Below are positions 1 through 12,440 of a stretch of 64,000 nucleotides of DNA, in pieces. The DNA comes from Acridotheres tristis (lineage: Eukaryota; Chordata; Aves; Passeriformes; Sturnidae). The notes beneath the pieces are model-generated. The model ran no database searches, was not told where the DNA came from, and saw only the letters and a program-made list of their open reading frames with translations. A program made the translations under genes and the position numbers. The stretch is from the NCBI GenBank assembly GCA_037013685.1, contig CM072884.1:100978048-101042047 (forward strand), read 5' to 3'. Position 1 is the stretch's first letter. Every line of letters starts with the position of its first letter.

Positions 1-2179
1 AATTTAGAGGATCAACTGAATTTAGTAAAGCTAAGTGCATTTAAATCTGGTCCTTGGTTCTAACATTTACTTGGTGACATTTTTGTGAGGAGTTTAATTT
101 ATGACACAGGTTTATTGCAGATTGAAGGAGAGTTTTTGCTTCTCTATATCTCTGTTTCAGTATGGCTACTACAGGAATCCCACTCATGAGAGCAACCTCC
201 ACTAAAACTACAGAGAAGGGCTAGCCTCAGTGTTGGGAAACCACCAAAAGTAAGGGTACAGACTTGATGCTGGTTTGCAGAACTGCCAGCTGAACTGAGT
301 ATTCCTTCATATTGGCCAGGAAGGAAGCTATCCCTGTGAAATGCTGGTCCCCTGTTAGCAAAGAAGCTGCATGGGACAGGTGATGCAGTAGATGTCTTTT
401 ATCTGGATTCCACTGTTGCAGTCTACAGAATGCTTCTTAATGGTGTGTTTGTACAGAAGTGAGAGCCACCCACAACAGTAGCCAATCAGCGTTTCCATCT
501 CTCTGCTGAAAGGGATGAAATTTTGTCAAATGTCTAAGCCAAGTCCAATATTCACTTTCAGTTACTTAGCATGAATGGACTAATGTACAAATACTTCCTT
601 GTGACCCAGCACACTTGAAAAACAGTAAATATTTCTTCTGTTTATCAGTGATGGCATAAGAAGATGTATCCTTATCTCTGGTAGCTCTAATTCTTTGCTT
701 AACAAGTGTCTTACAGAGCACTAATCCACAAAGTATGTAAGTGTAGCTGCCATGTAAGATGACATGGATCATGTAACAACCCTCAGCATCAGTAATGCAC
801 ATTGTTATGCAACAAGCCATGCTTGTTTACAGGTTCTTTTAGTTAGAATAATCCTCCTAATATCTGTCCAGATATTAGGCATGAGTCAATGGACATAGAT
901 TGTTGCATAAGCTCTAATAAACATAATGATTATATTATTACGATTACATAAACGTCTTACTGTGATGGAGGTATTACTGTATCCCGTGTTCCTCTGCATT
1001 TTTTCAAGTAAACACATGTAATGAAGAATTTCTATGCTCAGGAAGAGAATACTTTGGATATAGGAAGGAGTGGCAGGCTTTGAGAGATCTTATTGTGTAC
1101 AAGGAAGATTTTTATTAAGTTTGAATCACTGGAGCAAGAGGGAAATTTTTGAGAGGAGGGAAGTAAATAGCTTCAAGAAGTGTTTAAAGATTTTTCAGAT
1201 AAATGAAATTTGCAGAAAGATAAAAGAAAGTTGATTTTTTTCCCTCTATGGCTTGAGCAATACTAAAACCAGAAACACATACTGGAGAATTTTGGTTGGA
1301 AAAGTGCCAGCTGTCTGATTAGTCTGGCATCAATCTCTGTCCTTTAGACTGCCCAGCATACAGCCTGTTGTATAGGATTTACCTTACAGCAGGGCTGGAA
1401 TTGTCATCGGGAATTTTTGTTTCTCTTGAACACTGAGAAAATTTTGAGCTATATCTTGTACTTTGTTTGTTTTACTGTTATGAGCCACAGGGCTGTCTTA
1501 GAGTCTGCATTCACTTCTTGTCAGTTATAAAAGGACTTGCTTCACATTTAGGATTTCTTTTGCTGTGTCCTTGGATGCTGCAGAGGAACTTGAGGTCTGG
1601 CTTCTCTGGTCACCCAGATGAGAGGCCTGGTTGGGGAATGCTTTATTCATGTCTGGCCTGGATACTCAGGTTTCCTGCTATGGAAATCAGGATGATGGGG
1701 TGAAATGAGGAGAAACTCGTTGTTCTTCACCCAGCTGGAGTAAAGCCCTAACAAGAACACATTCAAATCCCAGACATGAGATGCACTTCCAGTTATGAAG
1801 ATGCACCTATCTCAGATTTGACCTATTAAATCTGAAGTTGGCTTCTACTTGATAGGAAGGAATGAATAAGTATTAATGGTCAAGGTGTACTTTAATCTCT
1901 TATGTATTAACATGTCTTTCCTTAGCTAAATCAGTCTAGTAAGTCCAAAGAAGACATGCAGCTTATTAAATTTCCCAGATTAGTTAAATGTAAAAGGAAC
2001 TATGTTCCATTTCTTCTAGTTAAATGCAATCCTCAGAAACAGAAGTTAATGCCATAAATGCTTGGAAAACAGGTGGTGAGATACTTCTGCACTGGGATTA
2101 GGAAGTGTGGTAATGATGTAACAGTCCCTGCAAGATAACCTTGTTTTGATGGTTTTATGCATTTTTTTCTCTTCACCAG
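1..2179 (+). other. PHEX: PHEX intron 7 (3' part)
   Basis: No exon is supported here. I looked for the expected 117-bp exon 7 and did not find it, so it lies left of the window. The stretch is AT-rich unique sequence without recognisable repeats. It ends in a pyrimidine-rich acceptor (TTTTTTTCTCTTCACCAG) directly before exon 8. Confidence 0.85.
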
Positions 2180-2263
2180 ATCATGATTCCATATGAAAAT
2201 CGAACAAGTGAGGTGATGTACAATAAAATGAACATATCGGAGCTTAGTGCCATGATTCCACAG
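2180..2263 (+). CDS. PHEX: PHEX exon 8 (residues 284-311)
   Basis: This is an 84-bp exon, phase 0 at both ends, reading [12 protein letters not shown] and ending in [10 protein letters not shown]. The acceptor is CACCAG and the donor is CAG|GTTGGT, a weak donor because it lacks the usual A at +3 and +4. It carries two N-glycosylation sequons, N-R-T (Asn codon at 2198) and N-I-S, which match Asn290 and Asn301 of the human protein. It encodes part of the M13 N-terminal (lid) region. The length equals human exon 8. Confidence 0.97.
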
Positions 2264-2573
2264 GTTGGTTGGGGATAATTGAAAAATTATTCTTTTAATG
2301 TCTGGCCTGTATAATTAGAACTGTCTTCAATGTTCAGAGCAGCAAGTTGAAGAAGTATCATTAGGAATGTATGTGCTCACTTACAGTGTATGTTCTTTTA
2401 AATACTGTTTCAGCTTTAATGAGGATTGTAAACAAATGTAATGACAGAGTGCAATAGTTTCTAAGTTTTTAATAAGTAAAGCATTGAAACCATTAGTTTT
2501 AAAGATGTAATTTAGTTAATAAATCATCTCGCTTCATAATCTGCTTTAACTACCCTTCTCTTTGTCATTGCAG
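2264..2573 (+). other. PHEX: PHEX intron 8 (310 bp)
   Basis: A short GT-AG intron, AT-rich, without repeats. Its acceptor is CTCTTTGTCATTGCAG. Confidence 0.93.
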
Positions 2574-2719
2574 TTTGACTGGCTGGGGTACATCAAGAAG
2601 GTGATTGACACCAAACTCTATCCTGAGCTTAAAGATATAGGTCCTTCAGAAAATGTGATTGTCCGTGTTCCCCAGTATTTCAAAGATTTATTCAGGATAC
2701 TAGAAAATGAAAGGAAAAA
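2574..2719 (+). CDS. PHEX: PHEX exon 9 (residues 312-360)
   Basis: This is a 146-bp exon that starts in phase 0 and ends after two bases of the codon for Lys360. It begins [13 protein letters not shown] and includes [14 protein letters not shown]. The donor is AAA|GTAAGG. It contributes to the helical N-terminal half of the ectodomain that closes over the catalytic cleft. The length matches human exon 9. The split Lys codon is completed by the first base of exon 10. Confidence 0.97.
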
Positions 2720-2777
2720 GTAAGGATTCTATGATGGTTTTGCTCACACTTGTAAGGGGACATAAAATGCTGGTTTT

Positions 2778-2779
<2 letters not shown>

Positions 2780-2808
<29 letters not shown>
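2780..2808. repeat. Poly-T run, 29 bases
   Basis: An uninterrupted T homopolymer that starts about 60 bases inside intron 9, preceded by TTTTTC. It is likely length-variable. No adjacent retroelement body was recognised on either side. Confidence 0.95.
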
Positions 2809-2811
<3 letters not shown>

Positions 2812-5374
2812 GAGTTTCAGCTATTCTTGGAATCAAGTCTCTAGGCAAACAGGTTGTTTGAATGAGGATTTAGATATTACCTTGTGCACAGCAGGAGAAT
2901 TTTCAGTTTCAACACTTTTCTTCTCTGGTTAACAGAGGTTGCAGTGAAGCTGCTCTTTCCAGATACGTTCAGCATCTCTTAGTTGTATAGGGTCTTGTAT
3001 CTTGTGAAATCCTTTACATCTGTAGAACATAGTTGTGAAATGTAGGTATTTCAGATTAAACTTGGCAGATGTGCTTTGCACAGAGAAGCAGCTCAGCTTG
3101 GGACAGTGATGAAAGAGTAACATCCCATTTGAAACATCCTTACTGATGACGTCTAAGGGAATTCTGTGATAATTTGTTCTCTGAGGCATGTTGTTGAACT
3201 TTAAATTTCGTTAAGATGCTGTCTCCAAATATCAATCTTTGCTGATTGTACACTATGGCCACAACCAAATGTATTTCAGGAAAAAAAAGATAAAGATTAT
3301 TCTCATATTGTCACTCTGTATCTAGTGATAGAATGTTTACATTAATTCCTAGTACCTGCAAAAATAGCACACAAATCAAACAATCAGAAAAAGAAAAATT
3401 ACTGATTTGCCTACAGATCATCAAATATCCTTTCTTTAAAAAGATTCAGGTAAGTAGCATTCATTCCACCAATATTAATCTATTGAAGAAAGTTTTTAAA
3501 TTATTTGGGCTGTCCTTTCTTTCTAACTCAAAGTTTCTTACATCAGTCAGTGTAAATGTGTGATTTAGAGGATGCATATCTAGCAAGAGAACAAGGAATT
3601 AGTTATTCCCTGCATATACACTTATATGCAAATATATTTTGTAACTACAGAGTAAATACCTGGAGACTTTTTCCATTTCCATCCAGAGTTTCTTATTCAA
3701 GGAAAATCTGAGTATTCAACAGAAGTTAAGCTAGCCTGAATGTCGTGGCAAAAGGAGGCTGGAGTGATGACCAGAAATAATTGCAATGCCTGTCTTTAGC
3801 AAAGCTCAAGACCAGGTTTCTGACCTCACAGGTCAGGGGGAGAGGGTGAGCAAAACCAGTTCCAGTATATTCACACTGCATATGTTAATGGATTAGGGAT
3901 TTTCTGCCCAGTCTTATCCTAGGAAATTTGCATCATAAAATATTAGAAATGGCAAATAGTACTAAAATGAACCCAAGCAATCTTCAAATTCTTGTGTGTA
4001 AAATGTATTCAAACAGTCCAGGCATGATAACCAAGATTATATTTATCTATTAGGTGATAATGTTCATTACTTAAAATGTCAGAGTCTGCCTCAGAGGTAA
4101 GCTTGCTATCTGGCCTGAGAAAATTAGGAAATCATCTCAATGTGAACTACTAACAATGAAGTCTCAACATTTCGCTGTAGGGTGAACCCTGAAAGCTTGA
4201 CAAGAATATTTTCTTTTAGGTAATCTCATTTTTCATTCTTCATATAACATTTTAAAGATTTATTTAAGGTAAAAACCATGAATTTGATTTGTTACTGTAA
4301 ATATCTAGACATGAAATTCCTAGAAAAGCATTTCAAACTTTTAGATTTGCTTCAGTGTTCATAATGGGAATTATATTCTTATCACTTCAGGAGATGGGGT
4401 GTCATTAGGAAAAGCAGGTACTTTCACCGAGTTCATATTCTTTTCAGTTACAAGGCTATCCCTAAATTATGCTTTTATTCCAGTGCCTTGTGTGTTCTCT
4501 TCCTGAATGAGCACCCTGCTAGCCTGGGTACTATTTAAAATGTCACAGTAATATTCATGCCCCAGTATTTTACCCAGTGGTCTGGTGAAGCATTTCATGA
4601 AGCTTGTTTCAGGTGGAGGAAAGAATGGAGTGAAAATTAAGTCTAGCTACAGAAGCAGTTCCTGTTGGAGGTGGCAAGTTGTACAGACTCAATCCTTGTA
4701 TTAAAAATTTCTCCCTCAGAGAACCTGCTGAGCAATCTTGAATTGTGAAATCATTCACAGGGCAATATTGCTAGAAGAGAGCACATTAACAAGGTGTGGC
4801 ATGAATTTAGCAGAATTTTACTTAACTGCATATAATCAAGTTCCTGTGTGGAGCTTGAAATAGGTGCAGCAGCAAGGTCAGAGGCCAGGGCACTGCTGTG
4901 ACTCCAGCCCAGGAGCTGGGCTCCCCTCAGTGAGCTGCCCAAGCAGCTCAGCAAACAGCCTGCAAGAGTTTCCATCTGAGATTCCATCACTGGGGATAGC
5001 CAGCCTTAGTCATGTCACGTGCTGTAAGTCACACCTTCTTTGTAAGAGGGCTTCAGGGATTCCTTCAGCTTTTTGGGGCATTTATTAATTTTTAATGGGG
5101 TTTATCTCTATTACAGGAAGAAGAGATGTGTGTGTGTAGCTGTGATGTAAATGAGCAATGGCAGAGCTCCAGTACAGCTGTGCCATGTGAGAGGGGAGAT
5201 AGAACTGTGCTGGCACTAATTAGGAGTTTATATCCCTTCCCTGTTACCTATGTGCTGGTGCTTTATGTGAGCCATAAATAGGATACTCTAAATTTCATCC
5301 TTTCTGGAGGTCTTTGCGGCTGTTGAAAGAAGCAGCTTTATCATTCTCACAGATCTCAGAATGCATAATTAGTT

Positions 5375-5675
5375 TCATAGAATTGTAGAATGGTTTAGAT
5401 TGGAAGACACCCTGCCACAGGCAGGGACACCTTGCACTAGGCTGGGGTGCTCAGAGCCCCATTGTGATGATTTACCTTTAAGGGCAGGGGCAGCCTGGCC
5501 TTCGACACTTCCAGGGATGGGGCATCCACAGCTTCACTGGACAACCTGTTCAGTGCCTCATCTCCCTCACAGTAAAGAATGTCCTCCTAATAGCTGATAA
5601 ATCTATCCTTTTGGTCTAAAGCCAGTCCCCCTTAAAATGTCCTTCCCAGCTTTCTTGTAGGCTCCTTTTCCTTTG
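5375..5675 (-). mobile_element. CR1 LINE fragment, 3' end, antisense to PHEX
   Basis: The left edge reads TCATAGAATTGTAGAATGG, the reverse complement of the typical CR1 3' tail built from ATTCTATGA units. It is followed by CR1 3'-UTR landmarks such as CAGGGACACCTTGCACTAG, TCCAGGGATGGGGCATCCAC and CACAGTAAAGAATGTCCTCC. The element is therefore on the minus strand and 5'-truncated, as CR1 copies usually are. Relative to common copies there is a gap of roughly 25 bases near the tail. Edges are approximate. Confidence 0.88.
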
Positions 5676-8600
5676 TCTTACCTTCCCACATATTTGCAAT
5701 ATGGGACTATTAATTGAGAAGAACTCTAATTCATATAGCATATGAGGAATTTTCTTCAGAGATGGATGGTGGCACTAGATCTCTTTTCTGGTCTTAATCT
5801 CCGTCTGAAAAATTAGAGAAGTTACAATAATTTGTCTTGAATTAGTGCCTCTAGCAATAGAGGGAAAAGTTTTTCAGTACTTATAATTTGATTCGTGACT
5901 CAATTCTGAAAACAATTTTCAAACAGATCTAAAATTTGTGAAAGAGATCTTTTTCCTAAAATGTCAATTAATTTTTCTACCTATCTCATATTAAATCTGT
6001 CCTCTTTAATTGCTACCATGCCCGTTGATTAAAATATTGCAAACTCACAGAATTTTACATGAGCAACCTACTTTATTCTCAGACAGGACAGAAAGTACTT
6101 TAGTCAATATTCATAAGTACTGTATAATTTTAACTGTCCCAGCAAACGATCTCTCCACCACTTCCTTTGGGAGTGTGTGTCACAATAGGGGTCATACTGG
6201 CTAGAAGTGAGCCTACACTTTCTGCAACAGGCATTTGGAAGTTAAAATAGAGTGTACTCTTCTGAAAGGTTACAACAACAAATAGTCTGGTCTCATCGAA
6301 AGAGCAGAGAGGATTTTTATGTTTTATTTGTCTACTGGACTTTGCTCTACGTGTAGAGATTAACTTCTCTGAGCCTCAGTGAACTTGTTTGTGAAACTGG
6401 GATGAAAATCATTATCAGTAAAAGTGTCAGTTTTTAAGCCATCTGAAGAAAACCAAACGGTTTGAATTTGGCATAGTTAGCCCAAAATGTAAGATAATCA
6501 TCCCCCAAATAGGTAAACAAATTCAGATAAATGACTGTTTTATTTTGTTTTGAAAAACAAACTAAAGCGCATTGCACTTCAAACACACAACAACAAACAC
6601 CCTCAACCTTTCCACCTGCCCCCCATTAATAAGCATTCAAGTGGAACCTCCCTGCTGTTTAATGCATTGTGGATTCTGTTGTGGTTGCAATCTGGAATTA
6701 TTACTGTCTCATCAGACAGCTTGGTTTTATCATGTGTCAGCCCTTTTCTTCCCAAATTAAAACAATCCCAACTAGTTATATTTCCTTCAATTGTCATCTG
6801 CCTTCATTAATTATACCTGACACAAACATTTCTGAATTCTTGTTGATATTACCATCTTTCAATAAGTCACCTTTTTGAGACCCAGCCTTTATGAATTTCA
6901 GTCTTTCATTCAGTTTCACCAGTCTTTCACCAATTTGGGGAAACAAACATTGCTCTGTGAAAACAAGTACACAGAAGAGAGAATTGATTTTGGTTTTGGT
7001 GGTGATTAAGTAAATTGTAATACATAATTGGTGCATGACAGTGATTTATTTAACTAAGGATTTTACCTAAGGCTTTTGATTGGAAGCAAATCTTTAACCT
7101 TTTAATCTGTGAGATTTGTATAAATGCTGCAGAAGTTGCTGCAGTGAGATATTCTTCAGCTCTGCTGAAATATCTGAGGCAGATTTTTGTGAGTTTTCTG
7201 TAGTTCGAGTTGTTTACCAAAACAATGAGAACTGAGTGCTTTTAGGGTGCTTCACTTGTCGTTGAGTGAGAAAATTCCACATTGTCAGAAACTTGTTAAG
7301 GGAAAAATCTGAACTTTGTGGCATTTCTTAGGTTGAATGAATTTTTAATGATCCTAAACATTATCTTAAAATGGTGTGATTATCTAAACAGAGCTAACTA
7401 TTTTGGCTTTTGTGACATGTGCTGTCTTATAAATGCACATTATTCATGCTAAAAAATCTTTTCCAGATATGTTTTACAATTATTGTGGGCATTTAGGTGC
7501 ACTATAAAATATAGCTGTGTAAAAGAGGGAATATTCCCAGTGTGAGAGATGCAGCAACACATCTTGAACTGAAGGCTTTGTGTGGGTGGACTGGAGCTTG
7601 GTTAGAGGCAAAACTGAAGTTATGTCTCAAGCAAATGCTGCTGTCAAGACAACATGCCCACAAAGTGTATTTCCAAGCTGTTATGATTCAGAGGAGGGAA
7701 CTGCTTGGGATGTGTCTCTGAGTGAAGCTGATGAAGTGACACTATAGCAACAGCTGCATTGCCCCACACTTATGGCAATGGGAGACTGCAGAAATGGGAT
7801 TTTTAGAGATGGGGGAGTTGTTCAGACAGTCCATAACAGCAACCTCACTTGCACAGAAGCCATTTTCCTACCTGCAGAGAAGTCTGTGGCCTGTCAAAAA
7901 TGTTATATATATCCCAGTGGGGAGCAAATAACATTTGAATATCTTAGCTTTGAAGCAATGACTATCCTTGAAAAATATGTCATCTATAAAAGAAAATGAG
8001 AATAATAAGTGTAGCCCATTGTTGGACTTGAGACTGTTTGAAGTTGAATTGAGTATTTCAGAATGCACCTTTAGCTCGTACAGCCACTGCTGAACATGGA
8101 GAGATCAATCTAGGCTGGATAAATCCTCCAGTCAGGTGCCCAAAGTTTTAGAAAAGGAGCGTGGATGCCAGATCTCCTGGGAGTTTTAAACAAGCTCTTC
8201 CTTGATCTCTAAGCCTCAATTCTTAAAAGATTTTTGTTACTGACACTTCTCTTTTTTGGTTTTTCAATTATCCATCTGACAAAATAGGAATAGGTAATAC
8301 TTTAATAACTTTGTGAATAGTAGAAGTTTTCAAGGCATATTGATAACTTCTAATGAAAGATACAAATATGAGATAATGAGAGTGTATGTGGGATGGACTG
8401 TTATCTATTCTGTTACCATTTACGTGCCCTGCTAATGAGGGGAGATAACATTTACTTTGATCTACAAAAGGAAAAAAAAATCTCTGGATAAAACTTTGAT
8501 GCAACTATTATTATAACATAGTTCTTGCCACTTCTAAGGAAAATTAAAGCAGCCTTTTGAAAAAAAACATTACCTAAAAATTACATACTAGGTGATGGAC

Positions 8601-8824
8601 CTGTTTTAAATAATCCCTAGAAGATGGTTATCATGGGGAAATTGTATATTAAATGGCTGCAATCATACAGATTCTCCCATGTAATTGGGATTTATCAACT
8701 TGGCCATCACTCATTCATTTTTAAGGTGAAATTTCCACCATTTGGGTAAAATTTTTGTCTGTGAGTGCTTTGTGGTACATCATATGTGTTTACATGTCTA
8801 ATAAAAATATGCCTGATTTCACAG

Positions 8825-8918
8825 GACTCTTGCCAATTACCTGGTGTGGAGGATGGTTTATTCAAGGCTATTTAACCTCAGTAGACGTTTTCAGTATCGG
8901 TGGCTGGAATTTTCTCGG
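8825..8918 (+). CDS. PHEX: PHEX exon 10 (residues 360-391)
   Basis: A 94-bp exon whose first base completes Lys360 and which ends in phase 0. It reads [20 protein letters not shown] and ends in YRWLEFSR. The sequon N-L-S matches human Asn377. The acceptor is TTTCACAG and the donor CGG|GTAAGT is close to consensus. The open frame runs on into the intron for about 120 bases, but the donor and the family match fix the exon end. Confidence 0.97.
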
Positions 8919-9101
8919 GTAAGTTATGCTTTCATAGCATTTACAAAGGTCCTGGCGTTGACACTGTTGTTTTCCCTTATAGTTGCTTATACCCTTGCAA
9001 AACACAAAATGTTTTCCATTCTGGAGAAATTTCTTGAATAAACCTTTTTTGGTTTTTTTTTGAAGACACCCTCTAAAACAATTGACATACATATTTTTGT
9101 G

Positions 9102-9141
9102 TATGACACTAAGACATTTATATGACACTAATATGACACTA
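9102..9141 (+). repeat. Short TATGACACTA repeats
   Basis: TATGACACTA occurs three times within 40 bases, the last two adjacent. Probably a small local duplication. Confidence 0.75.
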
Positions 9142-9182
9142 GAGACAAAAAGTGTTTTAGATGATGTTAACAAGGTTTCGAA

Positions 9183-9193
9183 CCCCCCCCCCC
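9183..9193 (+). repeat. Poly-C run, 11 bases
   Basis: A C homopolymer followed by TT and an A run. One of three long C runs in the window, all on the plus strand. Confidence 0.95.
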
Positions 9194-10265
9194 TTAAAAA
9201 ACTTAGTCTTCTTTTGCAGAACCTTGAATTAGGTTATGTGGGCTGTGATATTCAGGCCAAACCTTTCTGACCAAAATCTAAACTTTTTTTGAAAACTACT
9301 GTTTGCCCATTTGTGAATAAATCTCTAATAAAACAGAAGTGTAGGATTTCACTTTTTAAAAGCTTGCTCAAAGCTCTTCCATGCTCTAATGCCAACATTC
9401 CAGGAGCTCTAGCACAAAGATACCCAGCCATTTCCATAGAGAAGATAATTAGGTTCCTTTCAGCTTGGGGTTGCAGAAGAACCAGAAAACTGCCACAAGC
9501 TATGAGAACAGAGCTAATTATCTGTTCAGTAATATGGGCATTTATGTAAAACACATAGGTTTGATTAAGTGAACCCTGAATAGAAAGCCACTTTGGTAAT
9601 CATGTGGGCAGCGTGAGGTGTCCTTAAGTAAACCAAGGATGCAACTGAAACTGAATGGTACTTTGTCTTGTGTCTAAGCCACTTTGGATGGTGAACTTTG
9701 CCATTATGAAAATTGGCTGACAACAGGAGGCTGGCATGGTGCAGGAGGTGTGGGTGTTCTGTCCTCCCTGGTGAGGCATGCAGGTGGCTAATTAAAGAAC
9801 CTGTACTGTTTTTCCTTGAGTAATACTGGAATAGTTCTGAGTTGATCACATACCTAAAAATAAACTCCAATAGCTTGATGGAAACTACACAGGAAAGGCA
9901 GTCTCTTGCACTTCTGAGATCATATTCAAAATAGGCTTGTTAAAGATGCTATTTTCTTCATGTAAAATATGAGAAATTGGCTGTCAGAACCACAGTGACA
10001 AGTTTGTAGGTGTCCCCTCCTGGGACATTCCTAGCTAGTCAGGTAAAATGGATTGATGCTGGCTATCAGCCAGTCTGTAGCATAATACTGAGTTACACTG
10101 AGTTATGTAATGGCCAGAAAAAATTCTGAAAGGAAACATTAAGCTTTGGATATTGTGCATTTTAATATGGTAACTGGCTGCTGTCACATCTCTGGGACGT
10201 AGAAGCTTAGGGAGAAATCTAATTCAAAGTGACTCAATGCTTATTAATAATATCATCAAGACTGT

Positions 10266-11200
10266 CATAGAGTTACAGAGTGGGTCAGATTGGAAGGGAC
10301 CACAGTGGGGTCATCTGATCCAGCCTCCCTCCCTGCTCAAGCAGGGCCATCCCAGAGCACATGGCACAGGATTGTGCCCAGATGGTTCTTGAACATCTCC
10401 AGTGAAGGACACTTGACACCCTCTCTGGGCAATCTGTGCCAGTGCTCAGTCACTGCACAGGGAAGAAATTCTTTCTCATGTTCAGGTGGAACTTCCTGTG
10501 CATCAATTCCTGCCTCTGGTCCTATTGCTCAGCATCACAGAAAAGATCCCTCCAAAAGTCTCCACTCTCACCTCCTCTTCAGATACTTTTAAAAAGTGAT
10601 GGGCTTCCCTCTCAGTTTTCTCTTCTCAAGGCTGAACAGGCCCAGCTCCCTCAGACTTTCATTGTAAGAGTGATGCTCCAGTCCTCTAATCATCCTTGTT
10701 GCTCCCCACTGGGCCCACTCCAGTGTCTCCATGTCTCTCTTGTCCTGAGGAGCCCAGAACTGGACACAGCACTGCAGACACAGCTCAGTGGGGCTGAGTG
10801 GAGGGGCAGGATCCCCTCCCTGCCCTGCTGGCAATGCTCTCCCTGATGTCCCCAGGATCCCTGGGCCCTCCTGGCCCCCAGGGCACTGCTGGCTCATGGA
10901 CAGCTCATTGTCCACCAGGACCCCCAGGCCCTTCTCTGCAGAGCTGCTTTCCAGCAGGTTGGCCCCAGCCTGTGCAGGTGCCTGGGGTTGTCCTTCCCCA
11001 GGGCAGGACCCTGCATTTGCCTTTGCTGAATTCCAGACCATTCCTCTGCCCATTTCTCCAGCCTGTCAAGCCCTTCTGAAGGGCTGCACAGCTCTGGGGG
11101 TTTCAGCCACTCCTCCCAGCTCTGTGCCATCAGTGAATTCACTGAGGAGCCTCTGCCCCTTCCTCCACATCACTGATGAATGAGTTAAACAATATTGACC
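10266..11200 (-). mobile_element. CR1 LINE fragment, about 0.93 kb, with ORF2 C-terminal end
   Basis: Read on the minus strand, this begins in the end of the CR1 reverse-transcriptase ORF and runs into the 3' UTR. It is the longest CR1 copy in the window. The minus-strand frame at 10589-11053 contains hallmark CR1 ORF2 peptides: LLESSSAEKGLGVLVDNELS, CVQFWAPQDKRDME and LRELGLFSLEKRKLRG. The left edge (AGAGTTACAGAGTGGGTCAG) is a degraded CR1 3' tail. It is 5'-truncated and lacks the endonuclease and the RT catalytic core, so it cannot move by itself. Edges are approximate. Confidence 0.93.
10589..11053 (-). pseudogene. CR1 ORF2 remnant (C-terminal end of the reverse transcriptase protein)
   Basis: An open frame of 154 codons inside the CR1 copy. 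From its middle onward it matches the conserved tail of avian CR1 ORF2 proteins (VLVDNELSMSQQC, then WAPQDKRDME, then LGLFSLEKRKLRG). The first Met is not a natural start, because the real ORF2 begins kilobases upstream in a full element. The region between SQQC and LCLQCCVQFW is diverged in sequence, which suggests compensating indels. It is a retroelement relic, not a host gene. Confidence 0.85.
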
Positions 11201-12383
11201 ATGTAAATGGCTGTGAAAGCTTACAGCACAGTAAAAACAGTGAATCAGCAGCTCACACCTGTTATCTGCCCCTGGGACCTGGAGATAGAGAGCTAGTTGA
11301 GTGAAGTAAGCAGCACTAGCTAATAGTTAATAGCTAAAGTTAATTGGAGTAAACAGCTCAGTGGAACAGACTTCACAGGTGAATAGAAAGGACATGAGGA
11401 ATGGAGTCCAAGGCATTAGATTAGTCTATTTATTGTTGAATATATCTATCCAGTCAGAGTATGGAGAACTAGAGGCACTTTAGGATCATAAAAAGGACCC
11501 ACCAACCTCTTGCCAGGTAAGTGAATAAAACATTGAATTACTATTAAAAAGATATGACCATGAGATAAATCAGCAACCCTTAAAGGAAAGGATGTATTAT
11601 ATACATTCATTGTTTCATTAATTCAGTCAGCCTCAACCATCACAAGCAGAGTATTTTTTTTCACAAGGTGCTCATTTTCTATTGGTGGCTTTTATACCTT
11701 TTATGTAGAAGTCTTGGCACCAGGGCCTTAAAATCTTTGCAAGGAGAAGGAAAAATACACGATGAAACTGTAAAAAAACCTTCAGGTTTAGAAATAGGAC
11801 AAACCTGCTGACTCTAGAGAAAGTGCTTTGAGTACCACATCAGCAACTATCAGCAGCTCCTCTGCAGTGGCACTTTGAGACCTTGTAAATGTGCAGTGGC
11901 ACCTTGGGAAGAGGTTGGTTAATTGTGTCCTGAAGCTCTGAATTGACTGGGACTGCATGAAAACAGCTATTTATAGCCACTGTTACTACCTGAAGTACTG
12001 TGTTTTAGAGTGGTACATTAATATTAGGAGGACCATTTGAGGGAGTTCCTGTTGGCTGTTGTAACATAAATATCAATAAACTAGCTGTGAGATATATAAT
12101 CTATTCCTCTCAGCTCTATTTTTATTGGTCTCACAGCCTGTGCTGCCTTTATGTCCTCCTTACAGTCAAGCCTCCCTCAAAATAATGATAATTATTATGT
12201 TGTAATAATAATATGTCACAGTCTAAAAGCCAGCTCTCTCTCCTGACTATTTCTATGGCTGATGCATACTCACAGCTTTTGGAAGGAATTTCAAGCTCTG
12301 ATGACTAATGCCATAACTCCCCCTTCTCCCCCTTGCATCAGGAAAAAGCTCCATTGTGGGATTACTCTGACCCCGGAGAGAAA

Positions 12384-12440
12384 TTTTCTTCTCTTTTTTC
12401 TTCTCTCTTTCTTTCTTTTCTTTCTTTTTTTTTTTTTTTT
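12384..12440 (+). repeat. Pyrimidine tract ending in T16
   Basis: A low-complexity C/T tract with CTTT-like units that ends in 16 consecutive T (12425-12440). It lies far from the exon 11 acceptor, so it is not a splice signal for a known exon. Confidence 0.9.

Larger units (their letters stand above)
2720..8824 (+). other. PHEX: PHEX intron 9 (6.1 kb)
   Basis: A GT-AG intron containing a 29-base T run at 2780-2808 and a CR1 fragment at about 5375-5675. The rest is AT-rich unique sequence with only chance open frames. A GC-richer patch lies at about 4860-5060 with no recognised content. The acceptor is CCTGATTTCACAG. Confidence 0.9.

Noticed and set aside
1..2179. Possible PHEX exon 7
   Set aside because: I searched for the 117-bp exon expected before exon 8, including the TTTCAG near 160, and found no matching peptide. 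It should lie upstream of the window.
8844..9041. Open frame running from exon 10 into intron 10 with a hydrophobic tail
   Set aside because: The exon 10 donor CGG|GTAAGT and the family length end the exon at 8918. The hydrophobic tail is chance translation of T-rich intron.
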